A stretch of 64,000 nucleotides of DNA, taken from NCBI RefSeq assembly GCF_000212695.1, contig NC_015514.1, forward strand, positions 2,666,001 to 2,730,000. Direction: 5' to 3'. The notes under the pieces were generated by a model. The model was given only the letters and a program-made list of their open reading frames with translations. It was not told the DNA's origin and ran no database searches. This DNA is from Cellulomonas fimi ATCC 484. GTDB lineage: Bacteria; Actinomycetota; Actinomycetes; Actinomycetales; Cellulomonadaceae. Below are positions 52,561 through 61,509 of this stretch, in pieces. Numbering within the stretch: the first letter of the stretch is position 1; each line of letters starts with the position of its first letter. The position numbers and the translations under genes are program-made.

Positions 52561-53715
52561 ATGCCTGACGCCCTGCCCCTGTCCCCCGCCACGCTCGCCG
52601 TCGCCTCGGGACGCCCGGCCCGCACGCAGGCCGCCCCCGTGAACCCGCCGATCGTCCTGTCGTCGACGTACGTCTCGCAGGGCGAGGTGCCCGCGGGCGA
52701 GCTGTTCTACGCGCGCGCGGACACCGAGACGTGGCACCCGTTCGAGGAGACGCTGGGGGCGCTCGAGGGCTCCGCGCACCCCGCGGTGCTGTTCGGTTCC
52801 GGCATGGCGGCGATCGCGGCCGCGATCTCGCTCGTGCCCCCGGGTGGCCGCCTCGTGGTGCCGCGGCACGCGTACAACGTGACGGTCGTGCACGCGCAGG
52901 ACGTCGCGGGCCGCTCGGGGATCGAGGTGGTGCAGGTCGACATCGCCGACACCGACGCGGTGGTCGCGGCCGTGCGGGGCGACGGGGTGCCGGCGGCCAT
53001 GCTGTGGGTCGAGTCGCCGACGAACCCGATGCTGGAGGTCGCGGACGTGCCGGCGCTCGTCGCGGCCGCGCACGAGGCGGGGACCCTGGTCGCGGTCGAC
53101 AACACGTTCGCGACCCCGCTCGGGCAGCAGCCGCTCGCGCTCGGGGCCGACGTCGTCGTGCACTCGGTCACCAAGTACCTCGCGGGCCACTCGGACGTCG
53201 TGCTCGGCGCCGCGCTCGCCGACGACCCCGCGCTGCACGCGGACCTGCGCCGCTACCGCACCGTGCACGGCGCGATCGCGGGTCCGACGGAGGCGTGGCT
53301 CGCGCTGCGCGGTGTGCGCACGCTCGCGCTGCGGGTCGAGCGCGCGCAGGCCAACGCCGCGGAGATCGCGCGCCGCCTCGCCGACCACCCGGCCGTGGCC
53401 GAGGTCCGGCACCCGAGCCTCCCGGACGACCCGGGCCACGCGCGCGCGGCGGCGCAGATGCGGGGATTCGGCTCGATCGTCGGGCTGCGCCCGCGGGGCG
53501 GTGTCGCGGCGGCCGACGCGCTGGTCGCGGCGGTCCGGCTGTGGGTGCCGGCGACGAGCCTCGGCGGCGTCGAGTCGAGCCTGGAGCGGCGGCGCCGCTT
53601 CCCGCTCGAGACGGTGACGGTGCCGGAGGACCTGCTGCGGCTGTCGGTCGGCGTCGAGGACGTCGAGGACCTGTGGCGGGACCTGGACCAGGCGTTGCGC
53701 GCGGCGAGCCTCTGA
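52561..53715 (+). CDS. Cystathionine gamma-synthase/lyase family PLP enzyme
   Basis: A 384-residue Cys/Met-metabolism PLP enzyme. The Lys that binds pyridoxal phosphate is in VVVHSVTKYLAGHSDVVLG near residue 206; VLFGSGMAAIAAAISL near 78 and MLWVESPTNPMLEVADVPAL near 142 are the cofactor and substrate loops; WVPATSLGGVESSLERR near 328 is the conserved C-terminal block. Family members make or cleave cystathionine; which reaction occurs cannot be told. Its neighbours are cell-wall and lipid genes. Confidence 0.9.
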   Translation: MPDALPLSPATLAVASGRPARTQAAPVNPPIVLSSTYVSQGEVPAGELFYARADTETWHPFEETLGALEGSAHPAVLFGSGMAAIAAAISLVPPGGRLVVPRHAYNVTVVHAQDVAGRSGIEVVQVDIADTDAVVAAVRGDGVPAAMLWVESPTNPMLEVADVPALVAAAHEAGTLVAVDNTFATPLGQQPLALGADVVVHSVTKYLAGHSDVVLGAALADDPALHADLRRYRTVHGAIAGPTEAWLALRGVRTLALRVERAQANAAEIARRLADHPAVAEVRHPSLPDDPGHARAAAQMRGFGSIVGLRPRGGVAAADALVAAVRLWVPATSLGGVESSLERRRRFPLETVTVPEDLLRLSVGVEDVEDLWRDLDQALRAASL

Positions 53716-53768
53716 CGCGACGGCACGGACCGCGCCGACGTCCGGGACCGGACGCACTGCGGGCGGTC

Positions 53769-53802
53769 GAGGCGGCACGGTCGCGACGGGCCGTGCCGCC
53801 TC
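53769..53802. terminator. Bidirectional terminator between the PLP enzyme and gpsA
   Basis: A perfect 12-bp stem GAGGCGGCACGG / CCGTGCCGCCTC between two convergent stops. Confidence 0.8.
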
Positions 53803-53805
53803 GCG

Positions 53806-54849
53806 TCAGGCGCCCTCGGCCTTGTGCGGGCGCGCGAGCAGCAGCGGCGCGAGCTGCTCGACCGGCAGCCCCTCGTGCAGCACGCGCACGACGGCGTGGG
53901 TGATCGGCATGTCGACGCCGAGCGACTGCGCGAGCTCGAGCACGGAGCGGCACGACTTCACGCCCTCGGCGGTGCCGCCGGTCGCGGCGACGGCCTCGTC
54001 GAGCGTCATGCCCCGGCCGATGTGGCCGCCGAGCGTGTGGTTGCGCGAGTCCGGCGACGCGCACGTCGCCATGAGGTCGCCCATGCCCGCGAGCCCGGGG
54101 AACGTGTCGGCGTCGGCGCCGAGCGCGAGGCCGAGCCGGGTGATCTCGACGAGCCCGCGGGTGATGACGGTCGCCATCGTGTTGTAGCCGAGCCCGCGGC
54201 CCTGCGAGATGCCGACCGCGAGCGCGATGACGTTCTTGACCGCGCCGCACAGCTCGACGCCGACGACGTCGGGGTTGGTGTACGGGCGGAAGTAGGACGA
54301 CGCGCACGCGCGCGCCACGAGCCGGGCGGTCTCGTCGCTGGTCGACGCGATGACGGTCGCCGTCGGCTGCCGCTGGGCGATCTCCCGGGCGAGGTTCGGG
54401 CCGGACACGACCGCGACGCGCGCGGGGTCGATCGCGAGCGCCTCGGCGACCACCTCGCTCATGCGCCGGTCGGTGGACAGCTCGACGCCCTTCATGAGCG
54501 AGACGACGACGGTGCGCGGCCCGAGCGCGTCGCGCAGCGGCTCCAGGACCGCGCGGGCCCGCTGCGACGGGACGGCGACGGCGACGACGTCGGCCCCCCG
54601 CACGGCGGCGCGCGCGTCGGTCGTCGCCGTCACGCGTGCGGGCAGCTCGATGCCCGGCAGGTACGCCTCGTTGCGGTGGTCGTCGGCGATCTGCCGGACC
54701 GTCGTGTCGTCGCGCCCCCAGACGGTGACGTCGCAGCCCGCGTCGGCCATGACCGCGGCGAACGTCGTGCCCCAGCTGCCCGCGCCCAGGACGGCGGCAC
54801 GCAGGCGCGGCGCCTCCGGCTCGTCCGGGGGCAGCAGGTCGGCCGTCAC
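53806..54849 (-). CDS. gpsA: Glycerol-3-phosphate dehydrogenase (NAD(P)+) GpsA
   Basis: A 347-residue enzyme that reduces dihydroxyacetone phosphate to sn-glycerol-3-phosphate for phospholipids. AAVLGAGSWGTTFAAVMA near residue 18 is the Rossmann loop, VSGPNLAREIAQ near 150, the catalytic Lys lies in ELCGAVKNVIALAVGISQG near 200, and FPGLAGMGDLMATCASPDSR near 258 is the signature. The GTG start overlaps the plsC stop (GTGA), so the glycerolipid enzymes are made together. Confidence 0.96.
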   Translation of the reverse strand: MTADLLPPDEPEAPRLRAAVLGAGSWGTTFAAVMADAGCDVTVWGRDDTTVRQIADDHRNEAYLPGIELPARVTATTDARAAVRGADVVAVAVPSQRARAVLEPLRDALGPRTVVVSLMKGVELSTDRRMSEVVAEALAIDPARVAVVSGPNLAREIAQRQPTATVIASTSDETARLVARACASSYFRPYTNPDVVGVELCGAVKNVIALAVGISQGRGLGYNTMATVITRGLVEITRLGLALGADADTFPGLAGMGDLMATCASPDSRNHTLGGHIGRGMTLDEAVAATGGTAEGVKSCRSVLELAQSLGVDMPITHAVVRVLHEGLPVEQLAPLLLARPHKAEGA

Positions 54850-55586
54850 GGCGCCTCGGGCGGGGTCGAGCGGTCCGCGTCGGGCCGCCGCATGTCGTAC
54901 CGCACGGCGGGGGCCTGCTCGCCACGCGCGTCCTCGAGCAGCGCCGTGATCGCGGCCATGACCCGCTCGGTCGCCTCGCGCAGCGTCGCGTTGTCCTGCG
55001 GTCGCCCGTACAGGTCGTCGAGGACGACGGGCGGGCCGGCGACGATCGTGATCTTCTTGCGCGGGATCGGCTTGAGGAGCTTCTTGTACCGCCCGAGCAG
55101 GTTCTGGGGTCCCCACTGCGCGACGGGGATCACCGGCGCCTGGGTCGTCAGCGCGAGCCGCGCGACACCCGTCTTGCCGACCATGGGCCACAGGTCGGGG
55201 TCGCGCGTGAGCGTGCCCTCGGGGAAGACCGCGACGCAGTCGCCGTCGGCGACGGCCCGGACCGCGGCCTGCAGCGACTCACCGGCGGCGGCGGTGTTGC
55301 GGTGCACCGGGATCTGGCCGGTCGCGAGCAGCACCTTGCCGACCACGGGGACGCGGAACAGCGACGCCTTGGCGAGGATCTTCGGCACGAAGCCGTTGTC
55401 CCACAGGAAGTGCGCGAACGTCAGCGGGTCGATGTTCGTCATGTGGTTCGACGCGACGATGAAGCCGCGGTCGGTCGGCAGGTGCTCCACCCCGTGCCAG
55501 TCCCGGCGCGTCACCGCGAGCAGCGGCGGGCGCAGGATCCGGGCGACGACGCGGTAGGCGCGGTTGGATCGGGTGGGCGACGGCAC
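54846..55586 (-). CDS. plsC: 1-acyl-sn-glycerol-3-phosphate acyltransferase (PlsC family)
   Basis: A 246-residue membrane-associated acyltransferase. FIVASNHMTNIDPLTFAH near residue 42 holds the catalytic HX4D, AVFPEGTLTRDPDLWPM near 118 the FPEGT motif that binds the phosphate, and APVIPVAQWGPQ near 150 the third block. It acylates lysophosphatidate in phospholipid synthesis. It follows murA on the same strand and is coupled to gpsA. Confidence 0.92.
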   Translation of the reverse strand: MPSPTRSNRAYRVVARILRPPLLAVTRRDWHGVEHLPTDRGFIVASNHMTNIDPLTFAHFLWDNGFVPKILAKASLFRVPVVGKVLLATGQIPVHRNTAAAGESLQAAVRAVADGDCVAVFPEGTLTRDPDLWPMVGKTGVARLALTTQAPVIPVAQWGPQNLLGRYKKLLKPIPRKKITIVAGPPVVLDDLYGRPQDNATLREATERVMAAITALLEDARGEQAPAVRYDMRRPDADRSTPPEAP

Positions 55587-55602
55587 GGGAGGGGATGCTA
55601 CC

Positions 55603-55620
55603 GGGACCTCAGTCCCGGCT
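55603..55620. promoter_or_regulatory. CCGGGAC-N4-GTCCCGG palindrome between murA and plsC
   Basis: A perfect inverted repeat across the murA stop, 17 bases before plsC. It could be a short hairpin or an operator; its core resembles the palindrome before cydA. Confidence 0.35.
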
Positions 55621-56925
55621 GAACTCCGCGCCCAGGGCCTCGAGCTTCTGCGTGAAGCGCTCGTAGCCGCGGTCGATGAGGCTGATGCCCCGGACCGCCG
55701 ACGTGCCCTTCGCGGTCAGCGCGGCGATGAGGTGCGAGAACCCGCCACGCAGGTCGGGCACCACGATGTCCGCAGCGGCGAGCGGCGTCGGGCCGCTGAT
55801 GACGGCCGAGTGGAAGAAGTTCCGCTGGCCGAACCGGCACGGGCGGCCGCCGAGGCACTCCTTGTAGACCTGGATCGTCGCGCCCATGCCGACGAGCGCG
55901 TCGACGAAGCCGAACCGGTTCTCGTACACCGTCTCGTGGACGATCGACAGGCCCTTGGCCTGCGTGAGGGCGACGACGAGCGGCTGCTGCCAGTCCGTCA
56001 TGAAGCCGGGGTGCACGTCCGTCTCGAGCGTGATCGAGCGCAGGTCGCCGCCGGGGTGGAAGAACCGGATGCCGTCGTCGTCCACGTGGAACTCGCCGCC
56101 GACCTTGCGGAACGTGTTGAGGAACGTCGTCATCTCGGGCTGCGTCGCGCCGCGCACGTACACGTCGCCGCCCGTCGCCAGCGCCGCCGACGCCCAGGAG
56201 GCCGCCTCGATGCGGTCCGCGAGCGCGGTGTGCTGGAACCCGACGAGCCGCTCGACGCCCTCGATGCGGATCACGCGGTCCGTGTCGACCGAGATGATCG
56301 CGCCCATCTTCTGCAGGACGTTGATGAGGTCCATGATCTCGGGCTCGATCGCGGCGCCCGACAGCTCCGTGATGCCCTCCGCGCGGACGGCCGTGAGCAG
56401 CAGCTGCTCGGTCGCGCCGACGCTGGGGTACGGCAGAGCGATCTTGGTGCCCTGCAGGCGGCGCGGCGCGCGGATGTGGATGCCGTTGTCCTGCTTGTCC
56501 ACGACCGCGCCGAACTGCCGCAGGATGTCGAGGTGGTAGTTGATGGGCCGGTCGCCGATGCGGCAGCCGCCCAGGTCGGGGATGAACGCCTCGCCGAGCC
56601 GGTGCAGCAGCGGGCCGCAGAACAGGATCGGGATGCGGCTCGAGCCGGCGTGCGCGTCGATGTCCGCGACGTGCGCGCTCTCGACGTCGGTCGGGTCCAG
56701 GCGCAGCGTGCCGGCGTCGGCGTCGGCGTCGACCTTGACGCCGTGCAGCTCGAGCAGGCCGGTCACGACGCCCACGTCGCGGATCTGCGGCACGTTGCGC
56801 AGCACGCTCGGCGTCTCGCCGAGCAGGGCCGCGACCATCGCCTTCGAGACGAAGTTCTTCGCACCGCGCACGGTGATCTCGCCGGACAGCGGGGTGCCAC
56901 CGTTGACGTACAGCAGATCGCTCAT
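55609..56925 (-). CDS. murA: UDP-N-acetylglucosamine 1-carboxyvinyltransferase MurA
   Basis: A 438-residue enzyme that adds enolpyruvate to UDP-GlcNAc, the first committed step of peptidoglycan. VRGAKNFVSKAMVAAL near residue 20 holds the catalytic Lys-Asn pair. The phosphoenolpyruvate loop reads PDLGGCRIGDRPINYH near 117 with Cys at the position that reacts with fosfomycin (Asp in mycobacteria). VHPGFMTDWQQPLVVAL near 303 has the base Asp. ATG at 56925 was chosen on homology; ATG at 56934, three codons up, is closer to a GGGAG site. Confidence 0.96.
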   Translation of the reverse strand: MSDLLYVNGGTPLSGEITVRGAKNFVSKAMVAALLGETPSVLRNVPQIRDVGVVTGLLELHGVKVDADADAGTLRLDPTDVESAHVADIDAHAGSSRIPILFCGPLLHRLGEAFIPDLGGCRIGDRPINYHLDILRQFGAVVDKQDNGIHIRAPRRLQGTKIALPYPSVGATEQLLLTAVRAEGITELSGAAIEPEIMDLINVLQKMGAIISVDTDRVIRIEGVERLVGFQHTALADRIEAASWASAALATGGDVYVRGATQPEMTTFLNTFRKVGGEFHVDDDGIRFFHPGGDLRSITLETDVHPGFMTDWQQPLVVALTQAKGLSIVHETVYENRFGFVDALVGMGATIQVYKECLGGRPCRFGQRNFFHSAVISGPTPLAAADIVVPDLRGGFSHLIAALTAKGTSAVRGISLIDRGYERFTQKLEALGAEFSRD

Positions 56926-57316
56926 GGTCCTCATCGTCTCCCACGCACGGGCGTGCTCCTGACCGTCCGGCGGCGCGTCGCACCGCCCGGCCCCAAACCT
57001 TCACATCCCCCGCCGGCCGCCGCACGCGTCGGTCCGTGCGTGCTGCCGTCGGTCGCGCGCCGGTCCCGGGCTGACCCGCCCGGCGCGTCCCGCCTGGTCA
57101 ACCGCCGCGGGTCCTGCCTTCTTCCCCTCACCCGGGACGTGCCGGCCGGGACCCCGGTCGTCGTCGACGCGCCGCACGCCCGTCTCCCCCGCGACGAGCG
57201 TGCCCTTCGGGCTCACGGTAGCCACCGGATCGCGGGGATGCGTGACGTTCGTCCCTTTCGGGCGACGATGTCGCCCGACCGCGCCACGTCGACGTCCTCC
57301 GCCCGGGCGACGGGAC

Positions 57317-57366
57317 GGCGAGAGCCGGTGACCCACCCCTGCTCGGGTGGACCACCGGCTCTCGCC
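57317..57366 (-). terminator. First hairpin after leuD
   Basis: A 14-bp inverted repeat (57317-57330 / 57353-57366) that encloses a smaller CCACCC/GGGTGG stem. Confidence 0.7.
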
Positions 57367-57369
57367 GGG

Positions 57370-57395
57370 CGCCGTCGCGGCGTGCCGCGACGGCG
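57370..57395 (-). terminator. Second hairpin, directly at the leuD stop
   Basis: An 11-bp stem CGCCGTCGCGG / CCGCGACGGCG with loop CGTG, five bases after the leuD stop in the direction of transcription. Confidence 0.7.
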
Positions 57396-57399
57396 TGGG

Positions 57400-58059
57400 T
57401 CAGTCGCGGCGGCCGATCGTGACCGGCACGGGCCGCGCCGCCTGGATCTCGACCGGGGGCAGGTGCTTCGCCGGCAGCGTCCGCGGGCGCCACGGCTCGC
57501 GGGTCTCCTCGAAGGCCGTGATCTCGTCGGCGTGCTGCAGCGTCAGGCCGATGTCGTCGAGGCCCTCGAGCAGCCGCCAGCGCGTGTAGTCGTCGACGTG
57601 GAACGGCACCACGACGTCGTCGCACGTGAGGGTCTTCGACTCCAGGTCGACCGTGACCTCGGTGCCCGGCCGCGTCTCGAGGATCTTCCAGATGAGCTCG
57701 ATGTCCTCCTGCGCGGCCTGCGCGGCGAGCAGCCCCTGCTTGCCGGAGTTGCCGCGGAAGATGTCCGCGAACCGGGCCGAGACGACGACCTTGAAGCCGT
57801 AGTCCTTGAGCGCCCAGACGGCGTGCTCGCGCGACGAGCCCGTGCCGAAGTCCGGGCCGGCGACGAGCACCGAGCCGCTGCGGTACGCGTCCTGGTTGAG
57901 GACGAACTCCGGGTCCCCGCGCCAGGCGGCGAACAGCGCGTCCTCGAAGCCCGTGCGGGTCACGCGCTTGAGGTAGACGGCCGGGATGATCTGGTCGGTG
58001 TCGACGTTGCTGCGCCGCAGCGGGACGCCGACGCCGGTGTGCTGGGTGAACTTCTCCAT
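57400..58059 (-). CDS. leuD: 3-isopropylmalate dehydratase small subunit LeuD
   Basis: A 219-residue swivel-domain subunit. [20 protein letters not shown] near residue 17 and [20 protein letters not shown] near 75 are the diagnostic blocks. With LeuC it isomerises 2- to 3-isopropylmalate in leucine synthesis. GAGAAGGA precedes the ATG. It starts 32 bases after leuC and is the last gene of the pair. Confidence 0.97.
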   Translation of the reverse strand: MEKFTQHTGVGVPLRRSNVDTDQIIPAVYLKRVTRTGFEDALFAAWRGDPEFVLNQDAYRSGSVLVAGPDFGTGSSREHAVWALKDYGFKVVVSARFADIFRGNSGKQGLLAAQAAQEDIELIWKILETRPGTEVTVDLESKTLTCDDVVVPFHVDDYTRWRLLEGLDDIGLTLQHADEITAFEETREPWRPRTLPAKHLPPVEIQAARPVPVTIGRRD

Positions 58060-58091
58060 GACGTGTCCTTCTCGGGTTCGCGGGGTCGGGG

Positions 58092-59546
58092 TCAGACCGT
58101 CTGGAGGTCCGTGAGCGGGCTGCCGTCGATCGTCGACGCGTCCTCGCCGAGGTCGGCGACCGAGGAGAGCGTGCCGCGGATCGCGGTCGCCGCGGCGACG
58201 AGCGGCGAGACGAGGTGGGTGCGCCCGCCCTTGCCCTGGCGACCCTCGAAGTTGCGGTTCGACGTCGACGCCGAGCGCTCCCCCGGTGCGAGCTGGTCGG
58301 GGTTCATGCCGAGGCACATCGAGCACCCGGCGTTGCGCCACTCGGCGCCGAAGTCGAGGAAGACCTTGTCCAGGCCCTCGGCCTCAGCCTGCAGCCGCAC
58401 GCGCGCCGAGGCCGGGACGACGAGGACGCGCACGTCGTCGGCCTTCTTCTTGCCCCGCACGACCTTGGCGACCGAGCGCAGGTCCTCGATGCGGCCGTTG
58501 GTGCACGAGCCGATGAAGACCGTGTCGACCTTGATCTCGCGCAGCGGCTGGCCGGGGGTCAGGCCCATGTACTCGATCGCCCGCTCGGCGGCGACCCGCT
58601 CGTTGGCGTCCGCGATCTCCTCGGGGACCGGGACCGCACCCGACAGGGGCAGGCCCTGGCCGGGGTTCGTGCCCCACGTGACGAACGGCTCGAGGTCGGA
58701 CGCCTGGAGGACGACCTCGGCGTCGAACTGCGCGTCGTCGTCGGAGCGCAGCGTGCGCCAGTACGCGACGGCGGCGTCCCAGTCGGCACCCTCGGGCGCG
58801 TGCGGGCGGCCCTTGAGGTACTCGAAGGTCGTCTCGTCGGGCGCGATCATCCCGGCGCGCGCGCCCGCCTCGATCGACATGTTGCAGATCGTCATGCGGG
58901 CTTCCATCGACAGCGAGCGGATCGCCTCGCCGCGGTACTCCAGGACGTAGCCCTGACCGCCGCCGGTCCCGATCTTGGCGATGATCGCGAGGATGATGTC
59001 CTTGCTCGTCGCCCCGGGCGGGAGCTGGCCGTCGACCGTGATCGCCATGGTCTTGAACGGGGCGAGCGGCAGCGTCTGGGTCGCGAGGACGTGCTCGACC
59101 TCGCTCGTGCCGATGCCGAACGCGAGCGCGCCGAACGCACCGTGCGTCGACGTGTGGGAGTCGCCGCAGACGACCGTCAGGCCGGGCTGCGTGAGCCCGA
59201 GCTGCGGGCCGACCTGGTGCACGATGCCCTGGTCGGCGTCGCCGAGCGAGTGGATGCGCACGCCGAACTCGGCGGCGTTGCGGCGCAGCGTCTCGATCTG
59301 CGTGCGGCTCGTGGTGTCCGCGATCGGCTGGTCGATGTCGAGCGTCGGCGTGTTGTGGTCCTCGGTGGCGAGCGTGAGGTCCGGGCGGCGCACGGGGCGG
59401 CCGGCGAGGCGCAGCCCCTCGAACGCCTGCGGGCTCGTGACCTCGTGCACGAGGTGGAGGTCGATGTAGAGGAGGTCGGGCGCACCGTCCGTGCCACGTC
59501 GCACGACGTGCGCGTCCCAGACCTTCTCCGCCAACGTGCCGGCCAT
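58092..59546 (-). CDS. leuC: 3-isopropylmalate dehydratase large subunit LeuC
   Basis: A 484-residue aconitase-family subunit. The three [4Fe-4S] cluster Cys lie in [18 protein letters not shown] and [18 protein letters not shown], and [20 protein letters not shown] is the substrate-binding signature. AGAGGA precedes the ATG at 59546. It is divergent from an IclR-type regulator; that pairing is well known in actinobacteria, where NdgR-type regulators control leuCD. Confidence 0.97.
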   Translation of the reverse strand: MAGTLAEKVWDAHVVRRGTDGAPDLLYIDLHLVHEVTSPQAFEGLRLAGRPVRRPDLTLATEDHNTPTLDIDQPIADTTSRTQIETLRRNAAEFGVRIHSLGDADQGIVHQVGPQLGLTQPGLTVVCGDSHTSTHGAFGALAFGIGTSEVEHVLATQTLPLAPFKTMAITVDGQLPPGATSKDIILAIIAKIGTGGGQGYVLEYRGEAIRSLSMEARMTICNMSIEAGARAGMIAPDETTFEYLKGRPHAPEGADWDAAVAYWRTLRSDDDAQFDAEVVLQASDLEPFVTWGTNPGQGLPLSGAVPVPEEIADANERVAAERAIEYMGLTPGQPLREIKVDTVFIGSCTNGRIEDLRSVAKVVRGKKKADDVRVLVVPASARVRLQAEAEGLDKVFLDFGAEWRNAGCSMCLGMNPDQLAPGERSASTSNRNFEGRQGKGGRTHLVSPLVAAATAIRGTLSSVADLGEDASTIDGSPLTDLQTV

Positions 59547-59607
59547 GTCTTCGGTCCTCTTCTTGTCGTCCGGGTGGGGGGTGTTCCCGGTTCGGGAGCC
59601 GATCTGC

Positions 59608-59636
59608 TTGCATCTCAGCCTTCGAGACGCCAATAT
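59608..59636 (+). promoter_or_regulatory. Promoter of the iclR-type gene
   Basis: TTGCAT (59608-59613), 17 bases, CAATAT (59631-59636), then six bases to the ATG, so the mRNA is probably leaderless. Confidence 0.5.
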
Positions 59637-59642
59637 CGACCT

Positions 59643-60362
59643 ATGGACAACTCTAGCGGAGTCGGCGTCCTGGACAAGGCCGCGTCGGTCCTCAGCGCCC
59701 TCGAGGCCGGACCGGCGACGCTCGCACAGCTCGTGACCGCCACCCATCTTGCCCGCCCCACCGCCCACCGCCTTGCCGTCGCCCTCGAGCACCACCGGCT
59801 CGTCGCCCGCGACATGCAGGGCCGGTTCGTGCTCGGCCCGCGACTGTCCGAGCTCGCGACGGCCGCCGGAGAGGACCGCCTGCTCGCCGCCGCCAGCCCC
59901 GTGCTGGCCGCGCTGCGCGACCACACGGGCAAGTCGGCGCAGCTGTACCGCCGCCAGGGCGACATGCGCATCTGCGAGGCCGCCGCCGAACGTCCCATCG
60001 GGCTGCGCTGCTCGATCCCCGTCGGCGCGACGCTGACGATGCAGGCCGGCTCCGCCGCGCAGATCCTGCTCGCGTGGGAGGAGCCCGACCGCCTGCACCG
60101 CGGGCTGCAGGGCGCCAAGTTCACCGCCACGATCCTGTCCGGCGTCCGCCGCCGCGGCTGGGCGCAGTCGGTGTCGGAGCGCGAGGTCGGCGTGGCGTCC
60201 GTGTCGGCCCCCGTCCGTGGACCCTCGGGTCGCGTCGTGGCCGCCGTGTCCGTCTCCGGGCCGCTGGAGCGCCTGTCCCGCCAGCCCGGTCGCCTGCACG
60301 CGGCGGCCGTCGTGTCCGCCGCCAACCGTCTCACCGAGGTGCTGCGCCGCACCGCCGAGTGA
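59643..60362 (+). CDS. IclR family regulator, NdgR-like
   Basis: A 239-residue regulator. A winged helix-turn-helix at residues 1-70 ([37 protein letters not shown]) is followed by an IclR effector-binding domain ([51 protein letters not shown]). Its position divergent from leuC matches NdgR of Streptomyces, which regulates leucine and other amino-acid genes; the same role here is inferred. The ATG at 59643 lies six bases after a -10 element. Confidence 0.9.
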   Translation: MDNSSGVGVLDKAASVLSALEAGPATLAQLVTATHLARPTAHRLAVALEHHRLVARDMQGRFVLGPRLSELATAAGEDRLLAAASPVLAALRDHTGKSAQLYRRQGDMRICEAAAERPIGLRCSIPVGATLTMQAGSAAQILLAWEEPDRLHRGLQGAKFTATILSGVRRRGWAQSVSEREVGVASVSAPVRGPSGRVVAAVSVSGPLERLSRQPGRLHAAAVVSAANRLTEVLRRTAE

Positions 60363-60380
60363 CCCGTCCCGAGTCGTCCT

Positions 60381-60413
60381 GGACCCCCTCGCGAGCCGGC
60401 CGCGAGGGGGTCC
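60381..60413 (+). terminator. Terminator of the iclR-type gene
   Basis: A perfect 13-bp stem (60381-60393 / 60401-60413), 18 bases after the stop. Confidence 0.75.
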
Positions 60414-60511
60414 ACGCGTCGCCGCCGGCAGTCGCTCGCGGGCGCCCGCCGGACCGGGCACCGCAGCCGTCCGGCACGGCCGGGCCCGGCGCACGAGGCT
60501 CGCCGTCGAGG

Positions 60512-60550
60512 TGTGCGGGACCACGGGAACGCGTGCGGGACCGCGGGAAC
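60512..60550. repeat. Short direct repeat
   Basis: GTGCGGGACCACGGGAAC and GTGCGGGACCGCGGGAAC stand one after the other, differing at one base. No coding or regulatory role is visible. Confidence 0.6.
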
Positions 60551-60554
60551 GACG

Positions 60555-60584
60555 AAGGCCCGGTCACCGAGGTGACCGGGCCTT
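60555..60584. terminator. Terminator of the tRNA-Gln/tRNA-Glu transcript
   Basis: A 13-bp stem (AAGGCCCGGTCAC with GTGACCGGGCCTT) lies five bases past the tRNA-Glu 3' end on the minus strand. Confidence 0.75.
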
Positions 60585-60588
60585 GACG

Positions 60589-60661
60589 TACCCCCGACCG
60601 GATTCGAACCGGCGCTACCGCCGTGAGAGGGCGGCGTGCTAGGCCGCTACACAACGGGGGC
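60589..60661 (-). tRNA. tRNA-Glu (anticodon CTC)
   Basis: A complete cloverleaf on the minus strand: acceptor GCCCCCG with CGGGGGT (one G-T pair), anticodon stem CCGCC/GGCGG around CTCTCAC, T arm with GGTTCGAATCC, discriminator A. CCA is not encoded. Confidence 0.96.
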
Positions 60662-60756
60662 CTATCAGCGCGCGCGACCCGTGGGCCGCGCTTACCGAGT
60701 GAACACTCTACCCGATCTTCCGAGGGACTCGGACCACCGGGTCAGCGGTGCTCGCG

Positions 60757-60828
60757 CTGGGGTACCAGGACTCGAACCTAGACTAACTGAACCAGAATCA
60801 GTCGTGCTGCCAATTACACCATACCCCA
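60757..60828 (-). tRNA. tRNA-Gln (anticodon CTG)
   Basis: A complete cloverleaf on the minus strand: acceptor TGGGGTA with TACCCCA, anticodon stem ACTGA/TCAGT around TTCTGGT, T arm with GGTTCGAGTCC, discriminator G. Upstream of tRNA-Glu by 95 bases on the same strand, probably one transcript. Confidence 0.96.
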
Positions 60829-60907
60829 TGGGGGTATGACCCCCGGTCTGACCAGGGTCGCCGCAGGCGGCGGACCCGTCGTCCACCGGACGTCGTACCG
60901 GCGGAGA

Positions 60908-60937
60908 ACATTACCTGGTCGCCCGGGGTGGGTCCAA
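60908..60937 (-). promoter_or_regulatory. Promoter of the tRNA pair
   Basis: On the minus strand TTGGAC (60932-60937), 18 bases, TAATGT (60908-60913), about 80 bases before tRNA-Gln. Confidence 0.7.
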
Positions 60938-61001
60938 CCAGCGTCCGCCGCGGGCGGCTTTCGTGACGAACGACACCTCCGCCACCGCGTCCTGCGACGC
61001 G

Positions 61002-61451
61002 TCAGCGCGGGATCCTGACGAGCTCCGTCGCGTCGTACCAGAGCAGGTCACGCTCGTCGAGCCGGTCCTGGGCGCCCTCGTCGCCCGCGAGCACCGCGGC
61101 GACGTCCGCCCGGGCGTCGGGCTCGTCCACGTGCACGCACACGACGTCGGCGAGCCGGACCGGGGTGCGCAGCGCGACCGCGCTCGGGACGAGACCCGGG
61201 TCGTCGAGCTCCGCGACGGCGGACTCGGCGACGTCCACCGAGACGACGAGACGGAGGCGGGGCGCGTCCGTGCGGGCGGCGAGCAGCGCGAGCGAGGCGT
61301 CCGCGGCCGCGAGCTGCGCGAGGAACTCCAGACCCTCCTCGTCCTCGTCGGGCAACGCCGCACGCAGCTCCGGGGTGACGGCGTGCGCCACGTCGCCGGG
61401 CAGCACCTGCCCGTCGAGGTCGTCGAGGACGGCGGGCAGGTAGACGCGCAT
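61002..61451 (-). CDS. DUF6912-like hypothetical protein
   Basis: A 149-residue acidic protein starting MRVYLPAVLDDLDGQVLPGD. I match this opening to a small actinobacterial family of unknown function (DUF6912 by memory). Later blocks are PRLRLVVSVDVAESAVAEL and VRLADVVCVHVDEPDARADV. There are no membrane segments and no catalytic motif I recognise. It follows the CpaE-like ATPase gene by 58 bases on the same strand, but lacks a strong ribosome-binding site, so cotranscription is only likely. Confidence 0.75.
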   Translation of the reverse strand: MRVYLPAVLDDLDGQVLPGDVAHAVTPELRAALPDEDEEGLEFLAQLAAADASLALLAARTDAPRLRLVVSVDVAESAVAELDDPGLVPSAVALRTPVRLADVVCVHVDEPDARADVAAVLAGDEGAQDRLDERDLLWYDATELVRIPR

Positions 61452-61509
61452 GGCGACAGTGTGCACCGCGCCTGTGGGCGACGGGTCGGCGTGCGCCGCG
61501 CGCGACGGG

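Larger units (their letters stand above)
56935..57399. other. Intergenic region between leuD and murA
   Basis: About 465 bases on the path from leuD to murA. The leuD side carries two strong hairpins; the rest presumably holds the murA promoter. Two similar stretches (around 57195-57215 and 57245-57270, each with CCTTTCGGG or CCCTTCGGG) are seen, but no gene. Confidence 0.5.

Noticed and set aside
57001..57336. Minus-strand frame between murA and leuD with repeated PKGT motifs
   Set aside because: Low-complexity, Arg/Gly-rich, no start with a ribosome-binding site, no family resemblance. The repeat reflects two similar DNA stretches.
60589..60828. Integrated element at the tRNA-Glu/tRNA-Gln pair
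   Set aside because: tRNA genes are common integration sites, but no integrase and no duplicated tRNA 3' end is present within the window.
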